The notes under the pieces are model-generated. The model did no database searches, had not been told where the DNA came from, and was given only the letters and a program-made list of their open reading frames with translations. The position numbers and the translations under genes were made by a program. From CAYTTA01 sp964440655 (lineage in GTDB: Bacteria; Bacteroidota; Rhodothermia; Balneolales; Balneolaceae), in contig CAYTTA010000040.1 in assembly GCA_964440655.1 (NCBI GenBank), forward strand, positions 1-23,853: DNA of 23,853 nucleotides, written 5' to 3'. Below, piece by piece: positions 7,821 to 15,464 of this stretch (position 1 is its first letter; each line of letters begins with the position of its first letter).

Positions 7821-10241
7821 TCAGAACCGTACCGATGCCTGGAGATACCACATCCTTCCCGCCAGCCAGGGCTGATTAATGTTGCGGTAGTTGAACAGGT
7901 TGTCTGCTCCAATCTGCAGGGTGACATTTCCGGACAGCTCCCGCATCAGGGCAAGATTCCAGACCGTATATCCAGCCTCCAGTTCGTTGCGCTCTGCATA
8001 GTTGTTTCCATTGATATCGTAGAGAGCGTACCTCCCCCTAAGGACTCCCCGGAGATTTGCGCCCCACCCTGAATCGTGCTCATAAAAGAGCTTGATGGTT
8101 CCCGAATGAAGAGACCGGTTGAACATCGGCCGCATGGAAACATCGGTGCGGGTTACCACCTCTCCGTCTGGCCCCTGCGTTCGCCGCTCCCGCTCGATCC
8201 GTCTGCGTGCATCCAGCAACTGATATCCCGCCGACAGATTCAGCTCGCGGAGTGGCCTCCAGCTGAGCTCCGCCTCCACGCCCTGCATGCGCGCCTGATC
8301 CACATTCATATAGGTGAAGACCGACTGGCCGTTGGTTTTCCGGGCGACGAGGGCTGTTTCGATCAGATCCGAGACCTGATTCCGGAAGAGGTTCACCCGC
8401 AGACGAACCGGATAATTCCGGCCGTCCCTCTCTTCTCCGATATCGAGATCAAAACCGGCATTGATCGCCCGAGAGGATTCCGCCTCGATCCTGCCGATAC
8501 TCTCTGCCGGAACCAGAATCCGGCTCAGTGCCCCTTCCTGCTCAAGACGTTCCAGCCCCTCCTGAAGAGTGCCCGATCCGAATACGGTGTACCCTTCGGT
8601 GGCATTGGTGAAATTGAGCCAGAGCTGGCGGAAGTCGGGTGCCTTGAAACCGCGACCGAGGGAGATGCGCAGCTGAAGACGCTTCCAGGGTTTGACCCTG
8701 GCTGACCATTTCGGACTCAGCTGGGAACTGTACTCGCTGTGAGCATCATAGCGGAATCCGCCGGTCACCTCGATCCACCCCGCCGGGTTCCAGCTGTGCT
8801 GAAGAAAGAGATAGCGGGTGGTAAAGGTGGGCTGCCCCTGATAGCGTTCAGCGGTCAGTTTCTCAACAACCAGACCGGTTCCGCCCAGTGTATGGTGCTG
8901 CAGATTCCAGCGGAACCCGGCTTTCAGTTCCGGGCGGTGGTACTGCTGTCGGAAATTGGTGGATTCATAGACGCTGCCGGCAGCGGGGACGCTTCGCCCG
9001 GTGGGGGTGAGTTCATGACCGGAATGGTAGACATTGGAGAGAAATTCGAGGTCGAGATCGAGTCGACTTGCCGGCCGCAGTGAGAGCGTAAGATGTCCCA
9101 TCCATTCACGACGCGTCTCTTCCGACTGGAGGACCAGTCTTTCTGTGGTTTCATCGGGACGCGAGCTCAGGGCGGAGAGTGCCAGGTTCTGCTGCTGCTC
9201 ATCGTAGAAGCGGAAGGTCCCGTCAAGATCCATCCAGTCCGTTATCTCAACCCCGCTCCGGATGTTCAGTGTGGTATTCCCATATTCAGGTACCGTCTGC
9301 GAGATGGAGTTGGGGTTGAGGCTGTAACCGGTCGACCGGTTGTGATTTACAAAAAATTCGTTCCGCCACCGCTTGCCGGAGGTGGAGAGATCCGCCTCAA
9401 GATCCAGGGTGCGGAACCGGCCGAACCGGCTCTTCACGCCGCCCCTCAGGGGCTCGTCCCTTTTCCGGGTGATGATGTTCACCACACCGGCGAGCGCTTC
9501 GCTTCCCCAAAGGGCGGAGGAGGGACCTTTTACGATCTCGATCTGCTCAACATCGCCTACCGAGATGCGGGTCAGATCAAGCGTTCCAGCCGTTCTGCCG
9601 ATAACCGGGTTGCCGTCGATCATGATCAGGGTATAGTCCGGATCCAGTCCCTGGATCTGAATCCCCGAACCGTGATCATGGACCAGCTGCATCCCTGTCT
9701 GTTCTGCCAGCACATCGCTAAGACGCATGCTGCCGGATCTGCGGATCTCATCGCCGGTGACCACCGTGACCGGAATGGGGACCTCTTCAATATCCCGCAC
9801 CGTCCGCGTGGCGGTCACCACAAGCGTTCCGGCTTCATACACCGCTTCCTGCATGCGGACCTCATAGCGAAAGAGAGGAGTGGTGGCGGAATCCGAAGAC
9901 CCGGCATGAACCGGACGGACCCGAAGCGGTTCGTATCCGATCCGGGTAGCCAGGAGGACCGGCCCATCGGCTCCTTTTATAGAGGAATCTTCTGCCTTGT
10001 CGGATCGCTCTCTGGGGAGTGTCTCCGTACGGCTCTCTGGTTTCCTCTCAGACAGAACAAGCCGGAACCGGCCATCATCATCACTGATGGCAAAACTCCG
10101 TGTATGCTCAACGATCAGATGAACATCCGCGAGCGGCCTTCCCTCCTGATCCCTTACCGTCCCTTCCAGAATCTGGGCGGTAGCATTTGGCACGATTATA
10201 AATAATAGCGGCAGCAGTCCCGCCAGACAGACGCATTTCAT
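7821..10241 (-). CDS. hmuR: TonB-dependent haem receptor (HmuR-like)
   Basis: An 806-residue outer-membrane receptor. It has a signal peptide (1-23), a carboxypeptidase-regulatory-like domain starting ILEGTVRDQEGRPLADVHL with an unusual charged insertion around residues 62-95, a TonB-box-like TLVVTATRT near residue 140, and a plug with VPIPVTVVTGDEIRRSGS, LSDVLAEQTGMQLV and VEQIEIVKGPSSALWGSEA. A 22-strand barrel follows and ends WYLQASVRF with the terminal Phe needed for assembly. The barrel has GRGFKAPDFRQLWLNF, the local equivalent of the FRAP box of haem receptors. It would import haem using TonB energy. ATG 10241 lies in a 16-bp sequence repeated at the divergent gene. A 158-bp gap precedes hmuY. 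Haem specificity is inferred from the locus. Confidence 0.9.
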   Translation of the reverse strand: MKCVCLAGLLPLLFIIVPNATAQILEGTVRDQEGRPLADVHLIVEHTRSFAISDDDGRFRLVLSERKPESRTETLPRERSDKAEDSSIKGADGPVLLATRIGYEPLRVRPVHAGSSDSATTPLFRYEVRMQEAVYEAGTLVVTATRTVRDIEEVPIPVTVVTGDEIRRSGSMRLSDVLAEQTGMQLVHDHGSGIQIQGLDPDYTLIMIDGNPVIGRTAGTLDLTRISVGDVEQIEIVKGPSSALWGSEALAGVVNIITRKRDEPLRGGVKSRFGRFRTLDLEADLSTSGKRWRNEFFVNHNRSTGYSLNPNSISQTVPEYGNTTLNIRSGVEITDWMDLDGTFRFYDEQQQNLALSALSSRPDETTERLVLQSEETRREWMGHLTLSLRPASRLDLDLEFLSNVYHSGHELTPTGRSVPAAGSVYESTNFRQQYHRPELKAGFRWNLQHHTLGGTGLVVEKLTAERYQGQPTFTTRYLFLQHSWNPAGWIEVTGGFRYDAHSEYSSQLSPKWSARVKPWKRLQLRISLGRGFKAPDFRQLWLNFTNATEGYTVFGSGTLQEGLERLEQEGALSRILVPAESIGRIEAESSRAINAGFDLDIGEERDGRNYPVRLRVNLFRNQVSDLIETALVARKTNGQSVFTYMNVDQARMQGVEAELSWRPLRELNLSAGYQLLDARRRIERERRTQGPDGEVVTRTDVSMRPMFNRSLHSGTIKLFYEHDSGWGANLRGVLRGRYALYDINGNNYAERNELEAGYTVWNLALMRELSGNVTLQIGADNLFNYRNINQPWLAGRMWYLQASVRF

Positions 10242-10251
10242 TGGTATTCAA
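10236..10251 (-). repeat. 16-bp inverted repeat, arm over the receptor start codon
   Basis: On the minus strand this arm reads TTGAATACCAATGAAA and includes the ATG (10239-10241) and second codon of the receptor gene. The identical sequence in plus orientation is at 10403-10418, over the start codon of the divergent gene. Flanking bases do not match. Confidence 0.9.
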
Positions 10252-10284
10252 TCTTCAGCCCAATTGAAAAGATGCGCAATATTA

Positions 10285-10301
10285 TTTAGACTTGGTCTAA
10301 A
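10285..10301. promoter_or_regulatory. Iron-box-like palindrome TTTAGACTTGGTCTAAA upstream of the haem operon
   Basis: Perfect 7-3-7 palindrome: TTTAGAC, TTG, GTCTAAA. It lies 44-60 bp upstream of the receptor ATG, immediately before TAATATTG on the minus strand, which is a candidate promoter -10/-7 element. Its architecture resembles the iron control element of the Fur-family regulator Irr (TTTAGAANNNTTCTAAA) and differs only in the two innermost arm pairs. I infer an iron- or haem-responsive operator; the protein that binds it is unknown. Confidence 0.6.
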
Positions 10302-10313
10302 GAAAAACAGCGA

Positions 10314-10340
10314 CAGGCAGATCATGACCAGATCAGCCTG
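10314..10340. promoter_or_regulatory. 27-bp imperfect dyad in the divergent promoter region
   Basis: CAGGCAGATC (10314-10323) and GATCAGCCTG (10331-10340) form an inverted repeat with nine of ten pairs and a 7-base centre ATGACCA. It begins 12 bp from the iron-box-like palindrome. It could be a second operator or, if transcribed, a hairpin; there is no T-tract, so a terminator is unlikely. Confidence 0.45.
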
Positions 10341-10379
10341 ATTTCATGACCTTACCCGGATGGCTCATGACCAGATCAG
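10322..10379 (+). repeat. Three phased TCATGACC direct repeats
   Basis: TCATGACC starts at 10322, 10344 and 10365, spacings of 22 and 21 bp, close to two helical turns. The first and third copies extend to an identical 15-mer, TCATGACCAGATCAG (10322-10336 and 10365-10379). Same-face phasing is typical of cooperative binding sites for a DNA-binding protein. They lie 34-91 bp before the ATG of the transposase-like gene. Confidence 0.6.
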
Positions 10380-10402
10380 ACCAGCAATATTGAACCAACC
10401 TG

Positions 10403-10418
10403 TTGAATACCAATGAAA
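10403..10418 (+). repeat. 16-bp inverted repeat, arm over the transposase-like gene's start codon
   Basis: TTGAATACCAATGAAA, with the ATG at 10413-10415, is the exact reverse complement of 10236-10251. Both leaders also share AATATTG a little upstream (10385-10391 here; minus strand 10277-10283 at the receptor). Confidence 0.9.
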
Positions 10419-11006
10419 AACAGGTATGTAAACCGCGCCAGGCTCAGCGAGGCAAAGTTTCGTGAACTTCTGCGCTTCTTTGCGCTGGATCTGACCGCCG
10501 TGCAAATAACCAAATTGACAGGACTGAACAGGAACACCGTTAACCGGTATCTGAACGAGATACGCAGGAAGATCGAGCTCCACTCTTCTCTGCATGCCCC
10601 CGCCATACTCCGGCATCAGCAGGAAAAGATGGAGGATCCGGAAGGGGGATTTGTGATTCTGGCAAAGGAGATGGACGGGAAGATCTATACCAGACTTGCG
10701 GAACGGATTGAACAGGAAAGTGCCACGAATTCGCGGGAAAATGTTTATGACATGTGGATCGATCTGAGAACCGATACACACCATTTCTTTAATCTGAACG
10801 GGGATTCACCGGCGGAACTGCGGGCAAAAAGAAACCGGATCGAAAGTTTCTGGGCCGCAACCCGGCTGCGACTGGCCAAATTCAAGGGCATACACTCCTC
10901 CACATTTCACTACCACCTGAAAGAGTGTGAGTTCCGCTACAACCACCGGGACCAGGATCTCTACCCGCTCCTGCTTGCCATCCTCCGTAACCATCCTCTC
11001 TTCTAG
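10413..11006 (+). CDS. IS1595/ISXO2-like transposase-derived protein, catalytic motifs missing
   Basis: The 197-residue product matches IS1595-type transposases at both ends. The N-terminus has FRELLRFFALDLTAVQI and LTGLNRNTVNRYLNEIRRKI, a helix-turn-helix at about 28-47. The C-terminus has RNRIESFWAATRLRLAKFKG and FHYHLKECEFRYNHR (165-179), the usual closing block. The middle does not match: the first-strand VDESYFG motif and the HSDGW motif, which hold two catalytic Asp in active members, are absent. Only the Glu of IESFW (144) remains. The protein is also shorter than the ~215-230 residues I expect. The frame is intact, with no IS terminal repeats or duplicated target seen. It is divergent from the haem receptor and shares its regulatory region. 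I infer a domesticated DNA-binding protein, possibly a regulator; a decaying transposase is the alternative. Confidence 0.75.
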   Translation: MKNRYVNRARLSEAKFRELLRFFALDLTAVQITKLTGLNRNTVNRYLNEIRRKIELHSSLHAPAILRHQQEKMEDPEGGFVILAKEMDGKIYTRLAERIEQESATNSRENVYDMWIDLRTDTHHFFNLNGDSPAELRAKRNRIESFWAATRLRLAKFKGIHSSTFHYHLKECEFRYNHRDQDLYPLLLAILRNHPLF

Positions 11007-11051
11007 TCATGTCCCGATAAGCCCGCCCGAAAGTGTTTTTTTCCATCAAGA

Positions 11052-11065
11052 CCATCGCGCGATGG
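11052..11065. promoter_or_regulatory. 14-bp perfect palindrome CCATCGCGCGATGG before the AhpD-like pair
   Basis: The sequence has no spacer (CCATCGC/GCGATGG). It lies in the 231-bp region between the transposase-like gene and the first AhpD-like gene, about 170 bp before the latter's ATG. It is followed by no T-tract, so it is more likely a protein-binding site than a terminator. The remainder of the region is AT rich with T-runs and should contain the promoter. Confidence 0.3.
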
Positions 11066-11237
11066 CTCGATGAATGGATAAAAAGGACTAAACAGGGAAT
11101 AGCCGACGGATTAAACTTATCCCCATCTCTTTCTTTTACAATTTATTTCTTTTTCATTTGACCCTTCGACTTCTTTTTTTTCAGCGAAGTCTGTATGGGC
11201 AGGAAGAATTCCCCTTCAAATAAAATGGTATCACGTC

Positions 11238-11801
11238 ATGCCACATATACAACTACCGGAAAATCTGCCTGGCATCCGCAGTCTGGTCGCCTACCGGCAG
11301 GATACCGGCAGCGTTCTCTATGAACTGGCTGAAGCCCTGCTTCGCAATGATTCCCCCATTCCATCCTCGGAACGGGAACTGATCGCGGCTTACGTCTCCT
11401 CGCTGAACGAGTGCCGTTTCTGTGCCTCGAGTCATGCCGCCGCCTCCCGTCATCTCTTCGGGGAGCGGAGCGATCTGGTCGATGCTGTCCTCGAAGATCT
11501 GGAGAGTGCTCCCGTATCGGAAAAGCTCCGCGCCCTTCTTCAGATCGCGGGCAAGGTGCAGAAGAACGGGCGCCTGGTAACCGAAGAGGATATCGAGCGT
11601 GCCCGAAAGGAGGGAGCCGGAGACAGGGAGATCCACGACACCGTTCTGATCGCCGCCGCTTTCTCGATGTTCAACCGCTATGTGGACGGGCTTGCGACCA
11701 TTGCCCCCGAAGATCCCGAAGCGTACAGAGAGATGGGCCGGCGCATGGCCGAGGTGGGCTACGCCGGCCGTTTCAATCAGGTGGTAAAAGGAGGATCGTG
11801 A
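11238..11801 (+). CDS. AhpD-like alkylhydroperoxidase (carboxymuconolactone decarboxylase family), first copy
   Basis: The 187-residue protein has the AhpD active-site pattern with exact spacing: Glu47, then Cys59-x-x-Cys62 and His66 in NECRFCASSH. In Mycobacterium AhpD the matching residues are Glu118, Cys130, Cys133 and His137, a thiol peroxidase centre with proton relay. A second conserved block, DREIHDTVLIAAAFSMFNRYVDGLA, is typical of 'peroxidase-related enzyme' members. Likely role: cytoplasmic thiol-dependent reduction of organic hydroperoxides; substrate and reductant unknown. No Shine-Dalgarno precedes ATG 11238. The stop TGA overlaps the ATG of the next gene (TGATG). Confidence 0.88.
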   Translation: MPHIQLPENLPGIRSLVAYRQDTGSVLYELAEALLRNDSPIPSSERELIAAYVSSLNECRFCASSHAAASRHLFGERSDLVDAVLEDLESAPVSEKLRALLQIAGKVQKNGRLVTEEDIERARKEGAGDREIHDTVLIAAAFSMFNRYVDGLATIAPEDPEAYREMGRRMAEVGYAGRFNQVVKGGS

Positions 11802-12370
11802 TGGCTCATATCAAAGTGGAGGAAGGTCTTCCGGGAATCATGGGACTGCTTGAATACCGGCTCGATACGGCGGAGCCCATCCGGAAGCTCACCCAGATTT
11901 TATTGCGAGGCGAATCGACCCTAACCCAAGGAGAGCGGGAGCTGGTCGCCACCATTGTATCACATGGAAATGAATGCCGGTTCTGTGCAACCGCCCACAC
12001 CGCCGCCGCCGATCTGCTGCTGGGTGACTCCTCGGTCACCGAAGCGGTCAAGAAGGAGATCGACTCCGCGCCGGTCAGTGACAAGATGAAGGCACTCCTC
12101 CGGATCGCGGCAAAAGTGCGTGAAAACGGCAGGCTTGTAACCGAAGCGGATGTCTCCGAGGCACGCAGGCACGGAGCGACCGACATGGAGATTCATGACA
12201 CCGTCCTGATTGCGGCGCTCTTCTGTCTCTACAACCGGTATGTGGACGGACTGGCCGCCTGGACACCCGAGAATCCGGACTTCTACCGGACGCTTGCGGA
12301 CCGGATCGTGAACCGCGGATACATGCGCCCCCCGCAGGGGTACGATGCCCACAAATATGAAGGGGACTAG
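11801..12370 (+). CDS. AhpD-like alkylhydroperoxidase, second tandem copy
   Basis: A 189-residue paralogue of the preceding gene, colinear almost end to end: the same Glu47, Cys59-x-x-Cys62, His66 centre in NECRFCATAH, and EIHDTVLIAALFCLYNRYVDGLA. ATG 11801 shares its A with the upstream TGA and has an excellent AAAGGAGG ribosome site inside the first gene, so translation is coupled. I chose this start because the N-terminus MAHIKVEEGLPGI aligns with MPHIQLPENLPGI of copy one. The pair arose by tandem duplication and may act as a hetero-oligomer (inference). The C-terminal ~15 residues (RPPQGYDAHKYEGD) are unique to this copy. Confidence 0.88.
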   Translation: MAHIKVEEGLPGIMGLLEYRLDTAEPIRKLTQILLRGESTLTQGERELVATIVSHGNECRFCATAHTAAADLLLGDSSVTEAVKKEIDSAPVSDKMKALLRIAAKVRENGRLVTEADVSEARRHGATDMEIHDTVLIAALFCLYNRYVDGLAAWTPENPDFYRTLADRIVNRGYMRPPQGYDAHKYEGD

Positions 12371-12391
12371 GCGAATGAAAGTCCCCCTTTT
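12362..12391 (+). terminator. Hairpin with short T-run between the AhpD pair and the second TonB receptor
   Basis: GGGGACT (12362-12368) pairs perfectly with AGTCCCC (12380-12386) across an 11-base loop, followed by CTTTT. The left arm contains the first base of the stop codon TAG. The T-run is short, so it may be a weak terminator or attenuator that lowers readthrough into the receptor gene 45 bp downstream. Confidence 0.4.
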
Positions 12392-12415
12392 CCCTGAACC
12401 GTAAACACGACCTCA

Positions 12416-15280
12416 TTGAATAGAGACAAAGCGCTACAAACCCTACTTGCCTCTCTTATCATTTTTACTGCCTTTGCCGCAATATCCCTGACAGGGGCAC
12501 AGGAACTTGCCGCCCAGACTTCCACCGTGCGCGGCCGCATTACCGATACGTCAGATCAGCCTCTTCCCGGGGCCACGATACAGCTGGAAGGAACCCACAT
12601 CGGTGCGGTAGCCGACAGGGAGGGGAGTTTTGTCCTCTCCGGGATCCCTTCCGGAGAACAAACTCTGATCGTCCGTTTTGTCGGCTATTCTTCCGTCCGG
12701 CAAAGTTTCACGGTCGGGGACGGCTCCGAGCCCTTTCTGCAGTTCCGGCTCGCCCAGGACCCTCTCGGACTGGATGAAGTGGTCGTCTCGGGGACCTTCA
12801 ATCCCGCGACACAGCTCGAATCGAGCACGGCCATCACTTCCCTGAATCCGACGCTTGTCGACCGGCGAATCCAGAGGGGACCGGCCGATCTGATCAAAGC
12901 GGTTCCCGGGGTGCAGGCAACCAGCAACTACGGGGAGGCCGGTGCAGACGTGACCGTTCGGGGGCTTCCGGTCACCGCCAACAGCTCTTTCCGCTACATC
13001 AGCCTGCAGGAAGACGGGTTGCCGGTTTTCGAGCCGCCGGGACTGCTCTTTGCCTTTCCGGATGCCATGGTGAAATATGACGAGACGATCGCACGCGTCG
13101 AGGCAGTAAGGGGCGGCAGCTCGGCCGTATTCGCCTCCAACACCCCGGGCGGCATCATCAACTTCATCAGCAAAACAGGCGGCAGTGAATTTGATGGCGT
13201 CCTGAAAAACAGCGTCGGTCTCCATGGCATGTACCGCCAGGACCTGAACATCGGCGGACCCCTGTCGGAGAACTGGCGCTTCAATGCCGGCGGTTACTAT
13301 CGGTACGATGAAGGGGTTCGACCCATCGGATTCCCGGCCAACCGCGGCGGGCAGATCAAGGTGAACCTTACCCGCCTGATGGATTCCGGATACATCCGTC
13401 TCTACGGGAAGTATCTGAATGAACGGAACGCCTGGTACATGGGAAGCCCGATTCAGAACTACAAGAAGCCTGAACCGGTGCCGGGTGGTCCGGCCATCGG
13501 AGAGGGGACCTCCTTCGTCTCGGGCCAGACCATCTTCACTCTCCCCGATGCCTTCAATCCGGGAAGCTTCTCCCGGAAAAATATGGACGACCTCTACCAC
13601 ACCGAATACAAGATGGTCGGCCTGGAGCTCTCCCAGAATCTGGAGAGCGGCTGGACGCTGACACTGCGCAGCCGGATGCTCCACTCGGAGAATGACATGA
13701 ACCTGATGATCGACGTGGCCGATCCCTTCCCGATCTCCGCCTTCGGTCAGCCCAATCTCCCCGCCTCCGTGCCGCGACTGGTCCGGTTCGTCCATTCGGG
13801 CGAAGTGATCACCGACCCGCAGCAGGTGGCCAACCTGAACGGAAACGGGCTGATGAGTGTGCACGGGATGGCCTTCTCCGAGCAACCGGTGACCAATTTC
13901 ATCTCCAACCTTCAGGCGAGCCGGACGGTCGCGAACCACAATCTTCACGCCGGTCTTTACTACTCCACCTGGCGGAGCGAATTCCGGCTCATCCAGAACG
14001 GGGTGTTTGTCGAGGTGGCCAACCAGCCCAGGATGATCCAGGTCATGATCCCCGGCCAGGACGGGGAGCCGGTGGGTCTTACCCCGGTCCACGGATTTGC
14101 CGGGTTCAACTCCGGCTACTTCAATCTCCGGAACTACACCAACATCGCGGCCCTCTATGCCGGAGACAGCTGGCAGATCAGCGACCGGCTTCATCTGGAG
14201 GCCGGAGTCCGATTTGATCTCAACTTCAGCAACGGGGATGCCGAGCGTCCCCTTGTTCCGGGGCGGGTGGAGAACGGCGAGGTGGTGGGGCAGGAGCTCC
14301 CTCCGGGATACCCCCCCTTCGTTCCGACTCCCGAGCAGTCTGAAGCGGGAATGTTCGGAAGCGGGATTTTCCGAAAATGGGATTACACCTTCCGCACTCT
14401 CAGCGGCTCGGTCGGGTTGAACTACAAACTGTCCGACCGGCTGGCCCTCTACGCCCGGGCAAGCCGGGGGAACAGGGCGCCGGAAGTGCGCCAGTGGACC
14501 TTCCAGTCGAGCGACGGAAGCCAGGTGACCGGGGATACAAACCGCGGAGAGATCGAATCGATCCTGCAGGGAGAAGCGGGAGTCAAGGCGCAGAGCGACC
14601 GCTTGTCCCTTCTTCTTACCGGTTTCTACAGCTCCAGCAAGAATCTGATCACCACCCTGCACCGGGGTCAGGCGGACGGGAGTTTCATCTTCCTGCCGAT
14701 CACCGGGGATACCCGGACCATCGGGCTGGAGGTCGAGGCGGCCGCACAGCTCTATCGGGGTTTCGACCTCCGCCTGAACACCACGCTCCAGGACCCCCGC
14801 TTCACCCGCTTTGAATATGAGTTCTTCGTCCCCGGCAGCAACCCTGAAAGCGGTCTCCACCGGAGGGATTATTCGGGCAACTACCTGAATGAGATCGTGA
14901 GGTTCATGGCCGACCTGACCGCCTCCTATCAGTACCGCCGGCTCGATCTGTTCGTGAACTGGCGCTATACAGGCGAGCGGATGGCCAACCGTCCCAACAC
15001 AATGACCATTCCCGCCTACAGTGAGGTGATGGGCGGAGCCGGACTTACGTTCAACCGGCTCGCCTTCTCCGTGCGAGGCACCAACCTGTTCAACACCCAG
15101 GCAATCGCCCAGATGGCAAACCGGACGGGCGAGGATGTACTCCGGGTGAACAATGACGGCACGGCGGACGTGCTGGTCACTTCGGGGCCACAGGCGGGTA
15201 CGGTCTCCCAGACCTTCTACTCCACCGGACTTGGAATTCTTCCACGAAGCGTGCTCCTGAGCGTCACCTATTCATTCTAG
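12416..15280 (+). CDS. TonB-dependent receptor with carboxypeptidase-regulatory-like domain
   Basis: A 954-residue outer-membrane receptor. It has a signal peptide of about 34 residues ending in AAQ, a carboxypeptidase-regulatory-like domain (VRGRITDTSDQPLPGATIQL, roughly 37-115), a TonB-box-like LDEVVVSG, and a plug with LIKAVPGVQATSNYGEAG, DVTVRGLPV and VEAVRGGSSAVFASNTPGGI. The barrel ends SVLLSVTYSF with terminal Phe. The repeated 'LSDRLALYARASRGNRAPEV' element matches the family's FRAP-like region. It belongs to the CirA/FepA-like group rather than SusC. Translation appears to start at TTG 12416, because no ATG or GTG precedes the signal peptide in frame. It follows the AhpD pair by 45 bp and may be co-transcribed. 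Substrate unknown; no transport genes adjoin it. Confidence 0.9.
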   Translation: MNRDKALQTLLASLIIFTAFAAISLTGAQELAAQTSTVRGRITDTSDQPLPGATIQLEGTHIGAVADREGSFVLSGIPSGEQTLIVRFVGYSSVRQSFTVGDGSEPFLQFRLAQDPLGLDEVVVSGTFNPATQLESSTAITSLNPTLVDRRIQRGPADLIKAVPGVQATSNYGEAGADVTVRGLPVTANSSFRYISLQEDGLPVFEPPGLLFAFPDAMVKYDETIARVEAVRGGSSAVFASNTPGGIINFISKTGGSEFDGVLKNSVGLHGMYRQDLNIGGPLSENWRFNAGGYYRYDEGVRPIGFPANRGGQIKVNLTRLMDSGYIRLYGKYLNERNAWYMGSPIQNYKKPEPVPGGPAIGEGTSFVSGQTIFTLPDAFNPGSFSRKNMDDLYHTEYKMVGLELSQNLESGWTLTLRSRMLHSENDMNLMIDVADPFPISAFGQPNLPASVPRLVRFVHSGEVITDPQQVANLNGNGLMSVHGMAFSEQPVTNFISNLQASRTVANHNLHAGLYYSTWRSEFRLIQNGVFVEVANQPRMIQVMIPGQDGEPVGLTPVHGFAGFNSGYFNLRNYTNIAALYAGDSWQISDRLHLEAGVRFDLNFSNGDAERPLVPGRVENGEVVGQELPPGYPPFVPTPEQSEAGMFGSGIFRKWDYTFRTLSGSVGLNYKLSDRLALYARASRGNRAPEVRQWTFQSSDGSQVTGDTNRGEIESILQGEAGVKAQSDRLSLLLTGFYSSSKNLITTLHRGQADGSFIFLPITGDTRTIGLEVEAAAQLYRGFDLRLNTTLQDPRFTRFEYEFFVPGSNPESGLHRRDYSGNYLNEIVRFMADLTASYQYRRLDLFVNWRYTGERMANRPNTMTIPAYSEVMGGAGLTFNRLAFSVRGTNLFNTQAIAQMANRTGEDVLRVNNDGTADVLVTSGPQAGTVSQTFYSTGLGILPRSVLLSVTYSF

Positions 15281-15357
15281 TTCATTCCAGCACAACCTGA
15301 CCATTTCAATCTCACAGCACTGTCCGACAACTCATTCCGAATCATGCATACCACGGC

Positions 15358-15457
15358 NNNNNNNNNNNNNNNNNNNNNNNNNNNNNNNNNNNNNNNNNNN
15401 NNNNNNNNNNNNNNNNNNNNNNNNNNNNNNNNNNNNNNNNNNNNNNNNNNNNNNNNN
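15358..15457. other. Assembly gap (100 N)
   Basis: Exactly 100 N, a conventional placeholder for unknown length. The flanks (ACCACGGC on the left, GGCCATCATGACA on the right) show no repeat. The promoter and ribosome site of the following MFS gene, or even its true start, may lie in the gap; an ATG at 15344 just left of the gap reads into it. Confidence 0.98.
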
Positions 15458-15464
15458 GGCCATC

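Noticed and set aside
10242..11237. Active IS1595 insertion sequence
   Set aside because: Catalytic motifs are missing from the transposase-like gene, and I see no terminal inverted repeats or target duplication around it; the 16-bp inverted repeat lies wholly on one side of the gene except for its start codon.
12551..14860. A 769-codon open frame on the minus strand opposite the second TonB receptor
   Set aside because: It lies fully antisense to a receptor with clear domains, lacks any recognisable motif, and is rich in Pro, Gly, Arg, His and Asp as expected for a shadow frame in GC-rich DNA.
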